A stretch of DNA of 26,024 nucleotides from Podochytrium sp. JEL0797 (taxonomy: Eukaryota; Chytridiomycota; Chytridiomycetes; Chytridiales; Chytriomycetaceae): NCBI GenBank assembly GCA_027596195.1, contig JADGJG010000278.1, positions 1 to 26,024 of the forward strand, in the 5' to 3' direction. Under the pieces are notes generated by a model. The model was given only the letters and a program-made list of their open reading frames with translations. It was not told the DNA's origin and searched no databases. Position numbers and translations under genes: made by a program. Below, one piece after another: positions 8,696 to 20,306 of the stretch. Within the stretch, counting starts at the first letter, position 1, and each line of letters begins with the position of its first letter.

Positions 8696-9637
8696 TCAAT
8701 ATTCCAAGATTGGCGCTCCAATCTCATCGATGCAAGGAATCGTGCACCTCAAGTCAAACACTTTGGCCAACACAATTTTGAAAATCTTTTGTACGTTGAT
8801 GCTGTGCGATGAGCTGCAGAAAATGAGGGATGCTTTCATTGCCTTTGCGAATTTGCGAGCCTTCAAGAATATGCAGGGAATTAAATATTAGGGCTTGTTG
8901 ATGAATTGAAGAGTCCTCCTGTATACCTGATTCGTGATTTCCTCCTGTTCGTTTTTCGGCAAACCAGCAAAGTGATCGTACTTGGTTCCGATCAGAAAAG
9001 GAATCGCAGTCTTAAACGAAGCATCATGTTAGATTTCGAACGCGACGTGAGTCTTCGAGACTCGCCTTATTGAATCCACGCGCTTGTCGATACCATTCCT
9101 TTATCGAATTCAGCGTATGCTTTCTCGATAAATCAAACATGAATAGAATTGCTACGGCGTCGTTCGATACAAGAGGCAACATGTTCACAAATTCTCGTTG
9201 ACCTGTTTTTTGTCGTGATCAGCTTGTGACATCTGTCCCACAACGCGGACGGAACAATGCGCATACCTCCCAAATCCCAGATACTGAATGTGATCTCCGT
9301 GTTTCGGATCGATATTGTCTTTTCCATAAAGTTGACGCCTGTATTTTGATGCCGTTGGTGTTTGTTGGACGAACGGGTCGTGTTTTTCGATTCGATCTCC
9401 AGGACTTACCCAGCGTCTGGATATAATCTTCATCAAACGATCCCTCCACGTATTTGACCATCAGACTCGTCTTTCCAATCTGGGAATCGCCAACCATGCC
9501 CACTTTGACCAACACGCTGATTTTGACAGGGAATTGAACGATCGGGTTTGGGGATGAGCATGTGCAGGGCATTCATTGGTGAACGACGCATACCTATTCT
9601 TCCGGCTCGCATCTGATCCTGCTGATGTCGTTGCCAT
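8696..9637 (-). CDS. spg1: Spg1/Tem1-type septation Ras-like GTPase, 202 aa, 6 exons
   Basis: Small GTPase that switches on the septation initiation/mitotic exit network at the spindle pole body. Exons on the minus strand: 9637-9594, 9516-9410, 9338-9267, 9202-9066, 9010-8927, 8860-8696; all phases agree. G1 is GDSQIGKTS (residues 24-32). Switch I is followed by YIQTLGVNFMEK, G3 is WDLGGQREF, and G4 is the atypical GTKYD in place of NKxD. WDLGGQ with TKYD is the hallmark of Spg1/Tem1 within the Ras superfamily. No C-terminal prenylation CaaX is present, as in the family; the protein ends PILEY. The fourth intron (9065-9011) starts with GC: the conserved sequence [16 protein letters not shown] is only rebuilt if gcgagt is the donor. 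Length matches yeast orthologues (about 200-245 aa). The stop of the next gene upstream is 100 bp away. Confidence 0.96.
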
Positions 9638-9737
9638 GTTTTCGCGTTTGGGTGGTATATTTTGTTTGGCTGGGAATTTGTCAATCGGTGCAAGGTGGAT
9701 TTTTATCTCATTTTTTGGGAGCTCAAACAAGATATAT

Positions 9738-12700
9738 TTAATATTTTAGAGTAAAGAACTCGGCAATTTTGTCATTCAGAGCTTCATGGCGCTCACTTTG
9801 CGGAATAAACGCAAACGATGCCGAATCCGATTCGGCCCCTTTCGCCATATGAGAAATCTCGGAAATCAGCTGGCATCTCTCACTGAACTTCGTGAGCTGC
9901 TTGGCATATTTCTGTTTCACCCATTCTTTTGCTTTGGGGTTGTTCGCTAAATCAAGCAAAAGGGGAACTTCAATCAGATTTTCCTCATTCGATTTTTCAA
10001 AAAAAGATTGGGGGCAAATTTACCTCTCAAAAACATGGCGATATAATCCGCTGCCGACTTATTCAAGCTCTTGTAAGGGTGCTTGGGCCTCACCTTCCCA
10101 ACCTCCGCAAGAGCATCCATCAACGCGCGGGCCACCGATTGCTCGAGATACCCAATCAACGGCAACTGCCCGATTCCAATTTGAAGAGCTTTAGGCGGAA
10201 GCTTCTTTGGCAACTCCAAATCCGTGTAATCCCAGGGCTTGCGCATGAACTGTTGGAGCGCTTCTTCGGTTGTGAAGGCGTAGAGTTTGGATTCGTATTC
10301 GACGAGAAGGTCGATTAGTCCGGGGATGATGCCGTCGAATCTATACGGGATATGATTCAGGACGTGAAAAACAAAGTCAAACGAAGGCGTACCCTTCAAG
10401 CCCTTCGGAAAGCTTCACGGGACAGTAACCCTGAAGTTCAATCTGGCGCGGGAACACAAGAGCGTCGGATGTTCTCCTCTCTGGAAGAGATTCTGGCAAA
10501 TCTGGGCCAAATGCGTATTTGGTAGGGGACTCCAAAAACGTTTTGAGATTTTTGGCAGATGACATTTTGTAGAAACGGTCCTGCGATTGAATTTGTGGTT
10601 AATATTTCCACCAAAGCATTGAGCTAGATTACCCCAAACTCAGCAGCAAACTCAGTTCCTGGAGGTGCTTTAACCAACTCTCCGTCATCCAACAAACTAA
10701 CTGGATCGTATTCGCCAAACTTGCTCAAACTCGATTCAATGAATTGAATATTGATGGGAACAAAACTGACGGGAGCTGCAAGACCTCTGGTCTTCAAATC
10801 CGCGTAGTTTTGACGCCGCATCGTTTCCGATTCGAGATGTTTCGTGATTTCCTCCTTCAAGAACCATTTCGATTTGGAGCCGTCGATTTCGAACCAATTC
10901 GAATACGTATCGCCGTATAGTTCTTTGAATTCTTGCAAGTTGCTCGAGTGAACCTCATCGCGAATTTCCATAACAGAGGCAAAGTTCAGACGGGGGGTGT
11001 TTTGTTGAATATCCATTCGAGCGTCCAATGCACTGCGTGAATACATTTCTTCGTCACTGATGTTGATATCGAACACCATATGTGGGACGAGTCCGCGCGT
11101 TTCGAGATCACGCGCCTGTTGGATCGTTTGAGGATATCCGTCTAATACCCAGCCGCGCGCTTGACAGACTGCACGGGATGTTACGAGGAGCAAGGCCTCG
11201 TTTACGAGGTCGTCTGATAGTGCTTCTCCGGCGTTAAGGCATTGCGTAATCTAGAAACAGAGAATGTAAGGAAGTCGAACACCTTTGTCGTAAATACCGT
11301 ATCAGAAAGCTCCAAGCGCTCCTTCCCATCCAGAATACTGTTGACAACAATCGGAATCGTCAAATACACCATCTCATACTCTTTCGCAATCCTCTCTGCA
11401 GCAATCGATTTCCCCGATTTGGGACGTCCCAAAACGAAAATCTGAGGGCGAACCGCAGGTTGCGGTGGCGGCTGAGAAATATAATCATGCAGGTTCGCAA
11501 TGAATTCGTCACGGCATTCGTCGTTGCGGAGGTAGTAAATGTGGTTGCGATACACGACTGGTTTGGTTCCCGTGAGCCGTTTTAAGACGGATGTATTTTT
11601 TTTTAGGGAGACGGGGCAGAGGTTGATGAAAGGGCTGTAAGATTTGAGGCCGAGGCGGAGAAGGATTTCGGATTCGCGGTATTCGATGGGTGTTGCGTTT
11701 GAGAGTAAACTCGATCTCTGCGTGTTGGCTGGGTTAGCGCGGGGGATTGAGAACAAAAGCGAAACTCACGTATTCAAAGAAGGGTTTGCAGCTTTTTCGC
11801 AAGCTTGCCAAGACTGGGCGAATACACTTGTTGCAGTCGATTTCAATAATGGGGACTTGCCAGGCGGTTTCGAATGTGCTCGTGACATCTCCGATTCGCA
11901 TGTTATCCTTCTCTGCACTATAATTCAAGACAGATGAGAAATCAGAAGCAAAAATTGGCAAGAGTACTCACACATCCAAGAATCGGTCGTACGCATCACC
12001 CGCGTCCAGCAGTTTCAACTCTTTCTCTGCTGAATCCAGATTCGAAATCGCCACTGCGTTTTTGGCGTTGTCTCGCAGAATTTCTTTTGACGCGTCGCGT
12101 TGTGCTCTGAGCTCCTTTTTGCGTTCCGTCATGAACCTCTGTGCTGCCACTTCCGGGTCGATCCGGAGAATCACGACAGCATCCACGTAGAGGTTGTGTT
12201 TGACGACCACTTCGGCTTCCACTTTGTTGCGTGGGAATCCTTCGAGGAGGAATCCTTTGGATGCGTATGGCTGGAATAATTTTTTTAAGTCATATTCTCA
12301 ACGAGAAAAGAAACTGAGAAATGCGCACCTCTTTTTTGAACAACGAAGTGATGATGTCTTCGACAAGGATTGGGGATAGCTGCCCAGCATTTTCCTTCAT
12401 CATGTACTCAATCTCCTCTTGGACCGCCTTCTCGGCCGTCGATGCAAATTCGGAAACGTAGTCCATGAATCGAATCGACGGTGTACCCCAAGCCCCCAAC
12501 GCGTTCATGCACACGGATTTTCCAGACCCAGTCGGTCCTAGAAAGAAAAAGCGCGGAGGTGGTGGAGTCATCAAGTGACGCACGGACACGAAATTGTGGG
12601 GTTCCATTAGGAATGCCGATTTCGCTTCCTCACTCGACATGTAGTACACCTGACCCAAATATTTGACTGCAATTTGAGGGTTTCCCTTCTGCAGGATCCC

Positions 12701-15410
12701 GACCTGTCTCAACGCGAAGGGACAATAGTCCTTTGTGCTCCCTTGTTCCAACGCCGAAGGCATTTCTTCGAGTTGTTTTTCAGTCAGTTCGTATGCCTTT
12801 GGTAGGAATGGGTCAATAGCGGTTTGAATCACGGCTAGTATGGTTGGGATCGATTGCTCTGCTTCGACTTCCACCGTTTTGCTTTTAAGTTCAAACAATT
12901 TCATGATTTCAGCCAATTCTTCTTTGAAGCCGTTAAAGAGGTTATCAAAGTACGGGTACATGATGATGGGGAGGGCTGGCATGGCTGAAATGTCGGGGAT
13001 TTCTTTCTTCTCGGGAACCAAATTATGCGCGCTCGCTTCGCGAACTTTTCTGCCATATCGAGACATACTCAAGCGTCGGCCTCCTTTCGACGTTGGTCTC
13101 GAATGATTTACTTTCGGCGGTGTTTTGAGGCTTCGCAATGGTGACAAAGCGAGGACTGGGGTGGTCAGACGTGAAATGGATAAGTCGCTTCGCATGCTGG
13201 ATCCAAGGCGTTTGTTCGACGGGTTTGTGGGAGGGCGGGGGGTGGGTGGTACGCTTGCGGGTCTTTCGGTCCATGATTTTCCCGTTTTGGAATCGGCGCG
13301 GTGCATTTTGGAGCGCTGTTTCACGCGTTCGTCGTTGATATCTATGAGAGGCGGGATTAGTTCAAAAATTTAGACTGAATGAATCGCGGGTGCCACCATT
13401 TTTCAGCAAGACAACGTATTCGGGGGAAAGACCGGCTTGAAACAAAGCCCTAGCCTCGTCAAGTGTTCTTGGAAATCCGTCAATCACCCATCCCGCCGCT
13501 TTCTTTTCGGAAGGCTTCGCAGACTCCACTAATCCATCTGCATTTGGTTCTTCTCCACTTTGATCATTCAGCGTCATTTTGATCAACTCAATCATGGTCT
13601 CCGGAGCGATAGAAAGCCCCGCTTTGCAGCGCTTCACAATCTCAGCATATATCGGAATCCGCTTTTTCAACGCAGCCTGGTTTGGATCGTTGTCCCATTC
13701 CTCCAAAACTTCATCCAAATTCACGTACTTGAGGTGATAAATCTTGGCCAGCATTTTCGATTGCGCCGCTTTCCCCGTGAACGGGCCGCCGAGAACACAC
13801 ATGGTGGTTCCGACGAGGCTCGGAGCGACTTCGAGGTATTTATCAGGGTTCGCGACGAATTTGTCGTAGCTTTCGGTATCACTGAGGAAATAGAAGGAGC
13901 CACGGTAACTGATTGGGTTTTCGAATCCGTTGTGAACGAGTGTTTTCGTTTCGAAAAATTTAACGGGACAGAAACGGCCCCAGCTGCTTTCTTCGCGGAT
14001 GGGTTCACTTGCTTCGAGCTCGAGAGCGTTGAGGAAGGTGTAGATGTCTTGTTGGGTCATTCCTGGAGACTTGAAAGTGAGAATGGAACGTTGAGAAAGA
14101 AAGATAGTGAACCTGTAAACGTTCCGGGAGCAATCTCAAGTTTTTTCGACTGCGGGGGTCTTTCGAGCAAATTGAATCCAAGAGTGCTAAGTTTGCTGAT
14201 GACGCCCTTCAGCAGGATGTCGGGGTGTTGAGTTGCGTCCATTTTGATGGTGTGCAATGGGTCAAAGTATTTGGCTTTGAGTTTTTCGATTTCGCTATTC
14301 TTTTGCGAGTATTTTTCAAATTCTGAATTGATAAGATCCGACATGTCTTCTGGTCGCTTAAGAATTCTGGTAATCGCGAATGGATTAGTTCAACTAGAGT
14401 AAAGGGGTAGCATACCTGTCCAAAATCTCTTGTGACAGAATCGGCCACACGTTCTTGTTGCTCAAATTAAAACGCGCTGGATTGATGATTGCTTTCGGCT
14501 TCTTTGTTTCGCTTTCGCCATCACCGTCCTCTTCTTGTTCCTCGATGTCTTCCTCCTCCTCTTCACCTTCTTCTCCTTCAGTTGGTTTGCGTGCGACTTG
14601 GTCTTCCACTTCAAAATTCCACGTTTTATCCTCGATAACATGGGCGGCCTCACTCTCTGCATCGGGCGTCTCTTCGTTCCAACCCTCCGCTCGTCGCCGT
14701 TTCGAGTACTTTACTTGAGCTCCTGGATATATCAGGCCAGTCGCAGGGTCTACCCATTGGCTCGCTCGCCGTTCCTTCAAATCCTTTTCCCCAATGGCCA
14801 TTTCGACCAAAACCAATCTGAAGTTGTGTGGTTTGTTGTCCAGAATCGTAGCCAGGGTTTCCAAATCCTTGTATTTATACGCTGGAGTATACGTATCAGT
14901 CGCCTCTGTCAAGTTCCCCTCCCATGGAGACGCAAAGGGAAGCCCTTCAATCACGAATCCCTTGTGCTGCGCGTCGTTGGAAGCGCTGAGTTTCTTGTAC
15001 CCCTCCAAACACTGATCGCTTGAAAGCTCCTTTCCACCCATCAACGCGTCAAAGATTCCCTGTTCTAGAGAAGTTGGAGCGTTCTTTTTCGCTTCCGCCT
15101 GTTTCTGTAATCTCTCTTCACGTTGCTCGTCTGTTTCGTCTTCAATTTCCGTGGTTTCGTCTTTCGTCGATGGCTCACTACCCAACATGACACCCGCAAT
15201 AATCGCATCTGGCCCGATGAGTTCGCAATGAGTTTCTAGGGCCACGCTGCGCGCGAGGGTGGATGTGCCACAGCCAGGGTGTTGGCCGAGGAATACGAGC
15301 AGGGGTCGGATGGTGGCGGGGACACAACGCGGGGGAGGAAGCGCGGCGACGATAGTGTCGAGGGTTTCTTTTGTGGGGGGTTGGGCGGGTAGTTGAGGGG
15401 GTGTCAACAT
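9738..15410 (-). CDS. AK9: AK9-like multi-domain adenylate/nucleoside monophosphate kinase, about 1708 aa, 11 exons
   Basis: Large tandem adenylate-kinase protein like human AK9 (about 1900 aa), a family associated with cilia and flagella. Exons: 15410-14416, 14366-14113, 14062-13397, 13341-12329, 12270-11972, 11917-11770, 11717-11298, 11250-10633, 10580-10393, 10340-10024, 9946-9738; introns 47-77 nt, all phases agree over 5127 nt. Four P-loops: GQHPGCGTST (42-51, lysine missing), GGPFTGKA (about 508), GPTGSGKS (about 907) and GRPKSGKS (about 1222). The matching NMP-binding or core motifs are GFVIEGLPF, GWVIDGFPRT, GFLLEGFPRN and GWVLDGYPQT. Between modules sit AK9-type repeats (CPV..., YRGSFYFLSD, ANPDKYL). 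There is an acidic Glu-rich run near 290-310 and a basic Pro/Ser-rich insert at about 640-745. Start ATG 15410 is the first methionine near the conserved part. One intron (11297-11251) could alternatively use a donor at 11282. Confidence 0.92.
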
Positions 15411-15662
15411 GTTTTCCTTTTTGGGGGTTGGAAATCTTTCAATCTCTTTTCGTGTGCATGTGACAATTTTGCTTGAGTCCGCCGTTGCCGCCTTGAATAG
15501 ACGCACGACGCCTAGGCACCATGTCAAGATATAGTGAGGTGAAATTAAAGAAAGACGCGTAGCTGAATAGAAGGGGCAGAATAATATTTCAGGGCTCTTG
15601 CGACAGCAAAAAGCGTGCACACGTTTGGAAGTGAAGCGTCCTACACCTCTTTAATTCGAACA
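15411..15662. promoter_or_regulatory. Shared divergent promoter region (AK9-like / UBA-vWA genes)
   Basis: 252 bp separate the two outward-facing start codons, so both promoters must lie here or overlap the leaders. No clear TATA box or named factor site is evident. The position is inferred from the gene layout only. Confidence 0.55.
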
Positions 15663-17387
15663 ATGTCCATCAAACGCGAGGCAACGCACTATTCAAAAAA
15701 ATTGCACAAGCTCTTCGAGCAATCAACGCCAATCAAAAAATTTAATCAAACATTGAGTGAGATCATGACCCTCACTGTCGAAGAGGAAGAGCTCGTCCAG
15801 ATGGGCTTCGACCTCCGTCTCAGTCGATCCGCCCTTTCCGAAACTGACGGATCGATAGAAGCCGCCGTTGCCTGGCTCACCCACTATGCCTCCACGATGC
15901 CCGAAAGTGGACCACCCACGGAAGACGCCCCGCCATACACCTTCGAAGCCATTGAACCGGTTCCTGATCCCACCGATACCACTTCTCATCCTCCCCGTGC
16001 GATGGTCAGTTCGGGAATCACTCTAACCCAGCTGACTGCAACCAACCCTCCCAAATCGACATTCTTTGGTCTCATTGGCCTGACTCGCTCAAATATCCAC
16101 GAACAAGTCAATTCGGAGGAGTTCAGGCGATGGGGGTCACCTGGATCCGCCACTCACACCATTGCCATGCGGAACTGGGAAACCACGCACATGGCGACCC
16201 ATTGGTTCCACCTGCGTTCAGCAAACGCACACGAATACTTGGACTTCCTCAAAACAGACTACTGCGAACCACTCAGTTTGCAAGCCATGACGAGCGAGAA
16301 ACTTTCAAGTTGGAGATATGTGCAGGACTTTCAACACGCGAGTTTGGGCGAGAAGCGTCTCCTTTACCTACTCCGCCATACCGACTATTCCAACGACGCC
16401 ATGCAAATCCCGTCCAAAGCCGTCAATTTCGAGTGCAACAAGGACGCGTTTTTGAAACGCAGTATCAAACGAATCAGACGCGGTCGAGCGCTCACGGAAA
16501 CTGTCCTGGACGAGTTTGCGAGTCCGACGGATGCGTTCCTTAGACACCATTCGGTCAAGTCTCGCGAATACTCTCGTCAAGTCACACCGCAAGTGCGAGC
16601 ATCTCGACAACAGGAGCTCCACCTACTCGCCGAAGATCAAGGCGACGTCTTGGAACCCATGTTTTTACTCAACGTGTCGACATCCATGTTTGACGACCCC
16701 ACGAAAGGAGTTGTGTCGAAAGACGGTCACAACACGCACTACGACCAACCGTCCCACGTCCTCCTCGTCAAGAGCCTCTTGTACCGACTTTTGAATCAAA
16801 TCGTCCCACGCGTTCAGTCTCAACGGCCGGAACAGCTGAGTATTCCGATTGTAACGTTCAGCAGTGCCGTTTGCTTCGCGGGGCAAGTGTCGGTGTACGA
16901 TTTCGAAGAGGATTGGAGAACGAAAGTTGTGAGTCGGAAAATGGGAGCAAGTCGTGTCATGGTGGGATGGGTGGGTGCGAAGAAGCGTTTCTTTGAGAAA
17001 GTGCATAGTGAGGGTGGGCATGGAGTGTACCATGAAAAGTTTGGTTGGCAGGAGACGGAGAAAATGCCCAAGTGTTCTTTGGTTGTTTTTTTGGATGGAA
17101 CTGCTAGCGACATGAGCGTGTTTGAGTTGGAACTCTTGTCGGTAACGTGGGCGTACGTGACGATCGTGTTGGTCGGATACGAGTCCTGCGTGCATCACCA
17201 CGCGCATGCGATTGAGTTGGAACGCGTGGCGGCGTTGAATCCGCATGTTGGTGTTGTTTCGGTTCAAGGGAGGGTGTGTGAGCGGTTTGTGGTGGATCAG
17301 GTATTGAAGTTGGCGTATCCGTTGGATCCGCCTACGTATCAAGAGATTGCGGATGTCGAGTGCGAAATTGAATCAAGTGATGGATAG
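15663..17387 (+). CDS. UBA domain plus vWA-like protein, 574 aa, single exon
   Basis: Uninterrupted frame from ATG 15663 to TAG 17387. Residues about 38-77 (EEELVQMGFDLRLSRSALSE ... IEAAVAWLTHYA) are a clear ubiquitin-associated (UBA) domain with the MGF loop and the closing A-V-x-W-L helix. From about residue 345 there is a Rossmann-like von Willebrand A-type region. It starts FLLNVSTSM, where MIDAS D-x-S-x-S reads N-V-S-T-S, so metal binding may be altered. It continues with SIPIVTFSS and KCSLVVFLDGTASDMS, and with the strand WAYVTIVLVGYES before a conserved C-terminal YPLDPPTYQEIAD. The likely role is ubiquitin-linked scaffolding, but the family is not one I can name. The C-terminal 140 residues are duplicated in inverted orientation at 20307-20806. 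No intron is seen, in contrast to most multi-domain neighbours. Confidence 0.85.
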   Translation: MSIKREATHYSKKLHKLFEQSTPIKKFNQTLSEIMTLTVEEEELVQMGFDLRLSRSALSETDGSIEAAVAWLTHYASTMPESGPPTEDAPPYTFEAIEPVPDPTDTTSHPPRAMVSSGITLTQLTATNPPKSTFFGLIGLTRSNIHEQVNSEEFRRWGSPGSATHTIAMRNWETTHMATHWFHLRSANAHEYLDFLKTDYCEPLSLQAMTSEKLSSWRYVQDFQHASLGEKRLLYLLRHTDYSNDAMQIPSKAVNFECNKDAFLKRSIKRIRRGRALTETVLDEFASPTDAFLRHHSVKSREYSRQVTPQVRASRQQELHLLAEDQGDVLEPMFLLNVSTSMFDDPTKGVVSKDGHNTHYDQPSHVLLVKSLLYRLLNQIVPRVQSQRPEQLSIPIVTFSSAVCFAGQVSVYDFEEDWRTKVVSRKMGASRVMVGWVGAKKRFFEKVHSEGGHGVYHEKFGWQETEKMPKCSLVVFLDGTASDMSVFELELLSVTWAYVTIVLVGYESCVHHHAHAIELERVAALNPHVGVVSVQGRVCERFVVDQVLKLAYPLDPPTYQEIADVECEIESSDG

Positions 17388-17830
17388 TCCCGAGATGTGG
17401 GGAATACGAATGGTGCTGATGCCAACTGTTCATTGAGTTTAAAGCAGGTGTTTCTGTTGTATCCGTATGGAAATGACGCGTTGACTATTCCGTTTGACCC
17501 AAGGAGGAGAAAATAAAAGTAGTTTAAAGTTTGCATCCACCCCAATACCCACCCAATACGCCAACACTCCAACAGCCCCACTTCCAGCAAATAAAAAACT
17601 CCAAAAACCCCCATCACTGCATCCCAGGATGCAAATATTCTGCGAAAGACGCAACAGTGGTTTTTTTTCCGTGGTGTTCGACACAAACTGAAATATAAGA
17701 TTCAATACAGCTCATCGCGAATAATCTCGAAGTCCCCCATAAGCTTTCATTCAAAGATATTTGCCAATATTCCATAAAGTCCTCGAGGATTGATTACAAC
17801 AAATCCCTCCGGACATTTTTGTGGTCAGGA
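17388..17830. other. Intergenic region with candidate poly(A) signal
   Basis: About 440 bp between the UBA/vWA stop and the RecQ start, both on the plus strand. An AATAAA at 17512-17517 is a candidate polyadenylation signal for the upstream gene. A C/A-rich tract (about 17530-17620) and a T8 run near 17661 follow. The right part should contain the RecQ promoter. No gene seen. Confidence 0.5.
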
Positions 17831-20271
17831 ATGCTCAGCACTGCGGAAAAGACGTCCCTGATCGCCGCTGCCGAAGCGCAACTGCCCACGGATCGCCAGG
17901 CCTGGCACAAACTGTCGACGGACCTTTACTCCTCGCGCAAGATGTCCAAGGCGTGGGGCGGCGATGCGCTGAGTGCCTTTGTCAACTTGGTGGCCAACAG
18001 CACCGGTATTATTCGTCTAGGTACTAGTCAATAGCTTCTTCTTATACAGTATTCAATAGATCCAATCGAAAGCAACCTTGCACACCGTGCCAAGGAAGTC
18101 CGTGCCTCGATCGATGCAATCATGAGCCTTGCGAATGACAATGAGGATTTTGACGAACCGAGCCATGATCACCCAGCCAGCACCGATGCTGATTTGGATT
18201 CGCAAATCAACGGAATCCTGAAAGACACATTCGGATTCTCTGCGCTCAAAGAAGGGCAACTACCCGTTATCAAGACACTTTTGCGCGGCGAAAGCGCGTT
18301 GGCGGTGTTTCCAACCGGTGCCGGAAAGTCGCTGTGCTACGAGTTGCCGGCTGTCGCGTTCGATTTTACGATTGTTATTTGTCCGCTGATTGCGTTGATG
18401 CAAGACCAAGTTCAGTTTCTGACGGGAAAAGGAATCGCGGCTGCCTTCTTCAACTCGACCCTGACAAGAGGTATTCGCGTTAAATTCTGTTCAAACCTCC
18501 ACAAACTGATGCAGTTGTCTCTTTTAGACGAGGAGCAAGACTTGTTTGAGAGTATGGATCGCGGGGAAATCAAAATCTTGTACATTGCGCCAGGTTTGAT
18601 TCGCGTGTTCAATTTCCATGTCGAGGCAATCTAAAAATCAACCACACCAGAGCGACTCCAAAAAGAATCTTTCGTCAATCGAATCGCGCACCTCAAAATC
18701 GATATGCTCGTCATTGACGAAGCGCGTGAGTTTTCCTTGTTTGTTTTGATCAAAAACGCGACACTCACACCCCGCTCCCTCGCTTCTGAGACTGCATTTC
18801 CGAATGGGGCCATTCCTTCCGCCCCGACTACCTCCTTCTCACTCAGATCTCCAAATCCCTCAACATCACTCGCGTCCTGTGCACCACCGCAACAGCCACT
18901 CCAAAATGCGCCCAAGACATTCTCCAAGCCTTCAACATCCCTCCAAAGAATCAGTTCCGCACCTCCTTCTACCGCCCCAACCTCCACATCCGCTGCGAAC
19001 CCACAACCGCCTTCACCAAAAACGCATCCATTCTGACCATGCTCCAAAACGACACTCGCCCCGGCAGCATCTACCGCGGCTCTGGGATCATTTACTGCAC
19101 CCTCCAAAGCCACGCCACCGAAATGTCCACCTTCCTCTCTTCAAGCGGATACAACTGCAAATCGTACCACGCAGGCATGTCAACCCCCGACCGCACCGCC
19201 GTCCAAACCTGGTTCATGACACCTTCCGCGGACATCAAAGTCGTCTGTGCGACCATCGCGTTCGGAATGGGAGTCGACAAATCCGACGTGCGCTTCATTT
19301 ACCACGCTTCCGTGAGCAAAAGCGTCGAAGGATTCGCGCAAGAAATCGGCCGCGCAGGTCGCGACGGTCTCGCCTCCATATGTCGCACTGTTCTCTGCGC
19401 AGACGATTTGCCCATGCTCCAGAGTTTCGCGACGGGGGATACACCCAGCAAATCAACGATTCGGAATCTCCTGCGCGGGTTGTTTCACGATGAGATTGGG
19501 AGGGAGAGAAAAGTCGGGGATGTGGTCGAATTGAACCATTACGGCATGTCGCAAGACTTTGACATGCGTCCGTTGACGGTGAATCTGATATTCTGTCATT
19601 TGGCCGTGTATGGCGGGTACGCTAAGCAGATTGGACAAGTGAAACGCGAGCGGATGATGCATCGGTACCGTATCCTGAGGGTTCCGGAGGACTGGGAGGC
19701 GTTGTACGAGGATATTTTTGAGCGGCAGGTGAAACGCGAAGCGGACGATTTGGCGAGACTTGAGTCCATGATTTCCATGTTCAAGGGGGGTGTGTGTTTG
19801 CCGCGTGGGTTGTCAGAGTACTTTGGCGAAACGGGTGTATCGGCTCTTCAATGTGGACACTGTCAACAATGCGTCACGGGTTCTGGAGTCGCTATGCTCC
19901 CGCCATCTGGATCGGCGAATCAGTTCGAAACGGGACCAAAGTACCAACAATGTCTCGATTTGCTCGTGGACCCGCAATTCCTCCCCGTGTTCTCCAACGA
20001 CGAGTTTCGATGTGGCGTGCGCTTCTTGTTTGGCATGACGTCTCCGTTTGTTACGAAACACAAGTTGAAGGGACACAAGATGTGTGGGGTGTTGGAGGGG
20101 AGTTCTGTGAAGGAGTTTGGGGAAGTGTTGAAGGAGGTGAGGGCGCTTGCGGATTTGAAGGGGGTCGCTTGGAGAGATGGGGTGGGTAGTGTGGTGGGGG
20201 TGAAGCGGCCGGCACCTGTGAGCTCGAGTCATCCGGGAAAACGCGGGGCTGGGTATCGTGTCACGCGTTAA
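17831..20271 (+). CDS. RecQ-family ATP-dependent DNA helicase, 740 aa, 5 exons
   Basis: Superfamily 2 3'-5' DNA helicase for recombination and replication-fork repair in the nucleus. Exons 17831-18020, 18060-18470, 18528-18593, 18651-18725, 18791-20271; introns 39, 57, 57 and 65 nt; phases agree. Motif 0/I: GQLPVIKTLL then FPTGAGKSLCYELPA (Walker A about 147-154). Motif Ia: CPLIALMQDQV. Motif II: VIDEAH, rebuilt across the fourth intron and followed by CISEWGHSFRPDY, the RecQ aromatic-rich loop. Motif III: TTATATP. Motifs IV-VI: IIYC, SYHAG, ATIAFGMGVDK, and QEIGRAGRDG (about 430-439). The zinc-binding subdomain ends in CGHCQQC. The C-terminal region (FLFGMTSP ... KGHKMCGVLEG) is not an HRDC domain I recognise. 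About 120 N-terminal residues precede the helicase core. Which RecQ subgroup it belongs to is undecided. Confidence 0.95.
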
Positions 20272-20306
20272 TCTGTTCGTCTTCACTTGATGAGAAAAAA
20301 TTCGCT

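Noticed and set aside
13560..14231. Plus-strand open frame (223 codons) opposite the AK9-like gene
   Set aside because: Antisense to an exon with clear adenylate-kinase motifs and crossing its splice sites; no recognisable domain.
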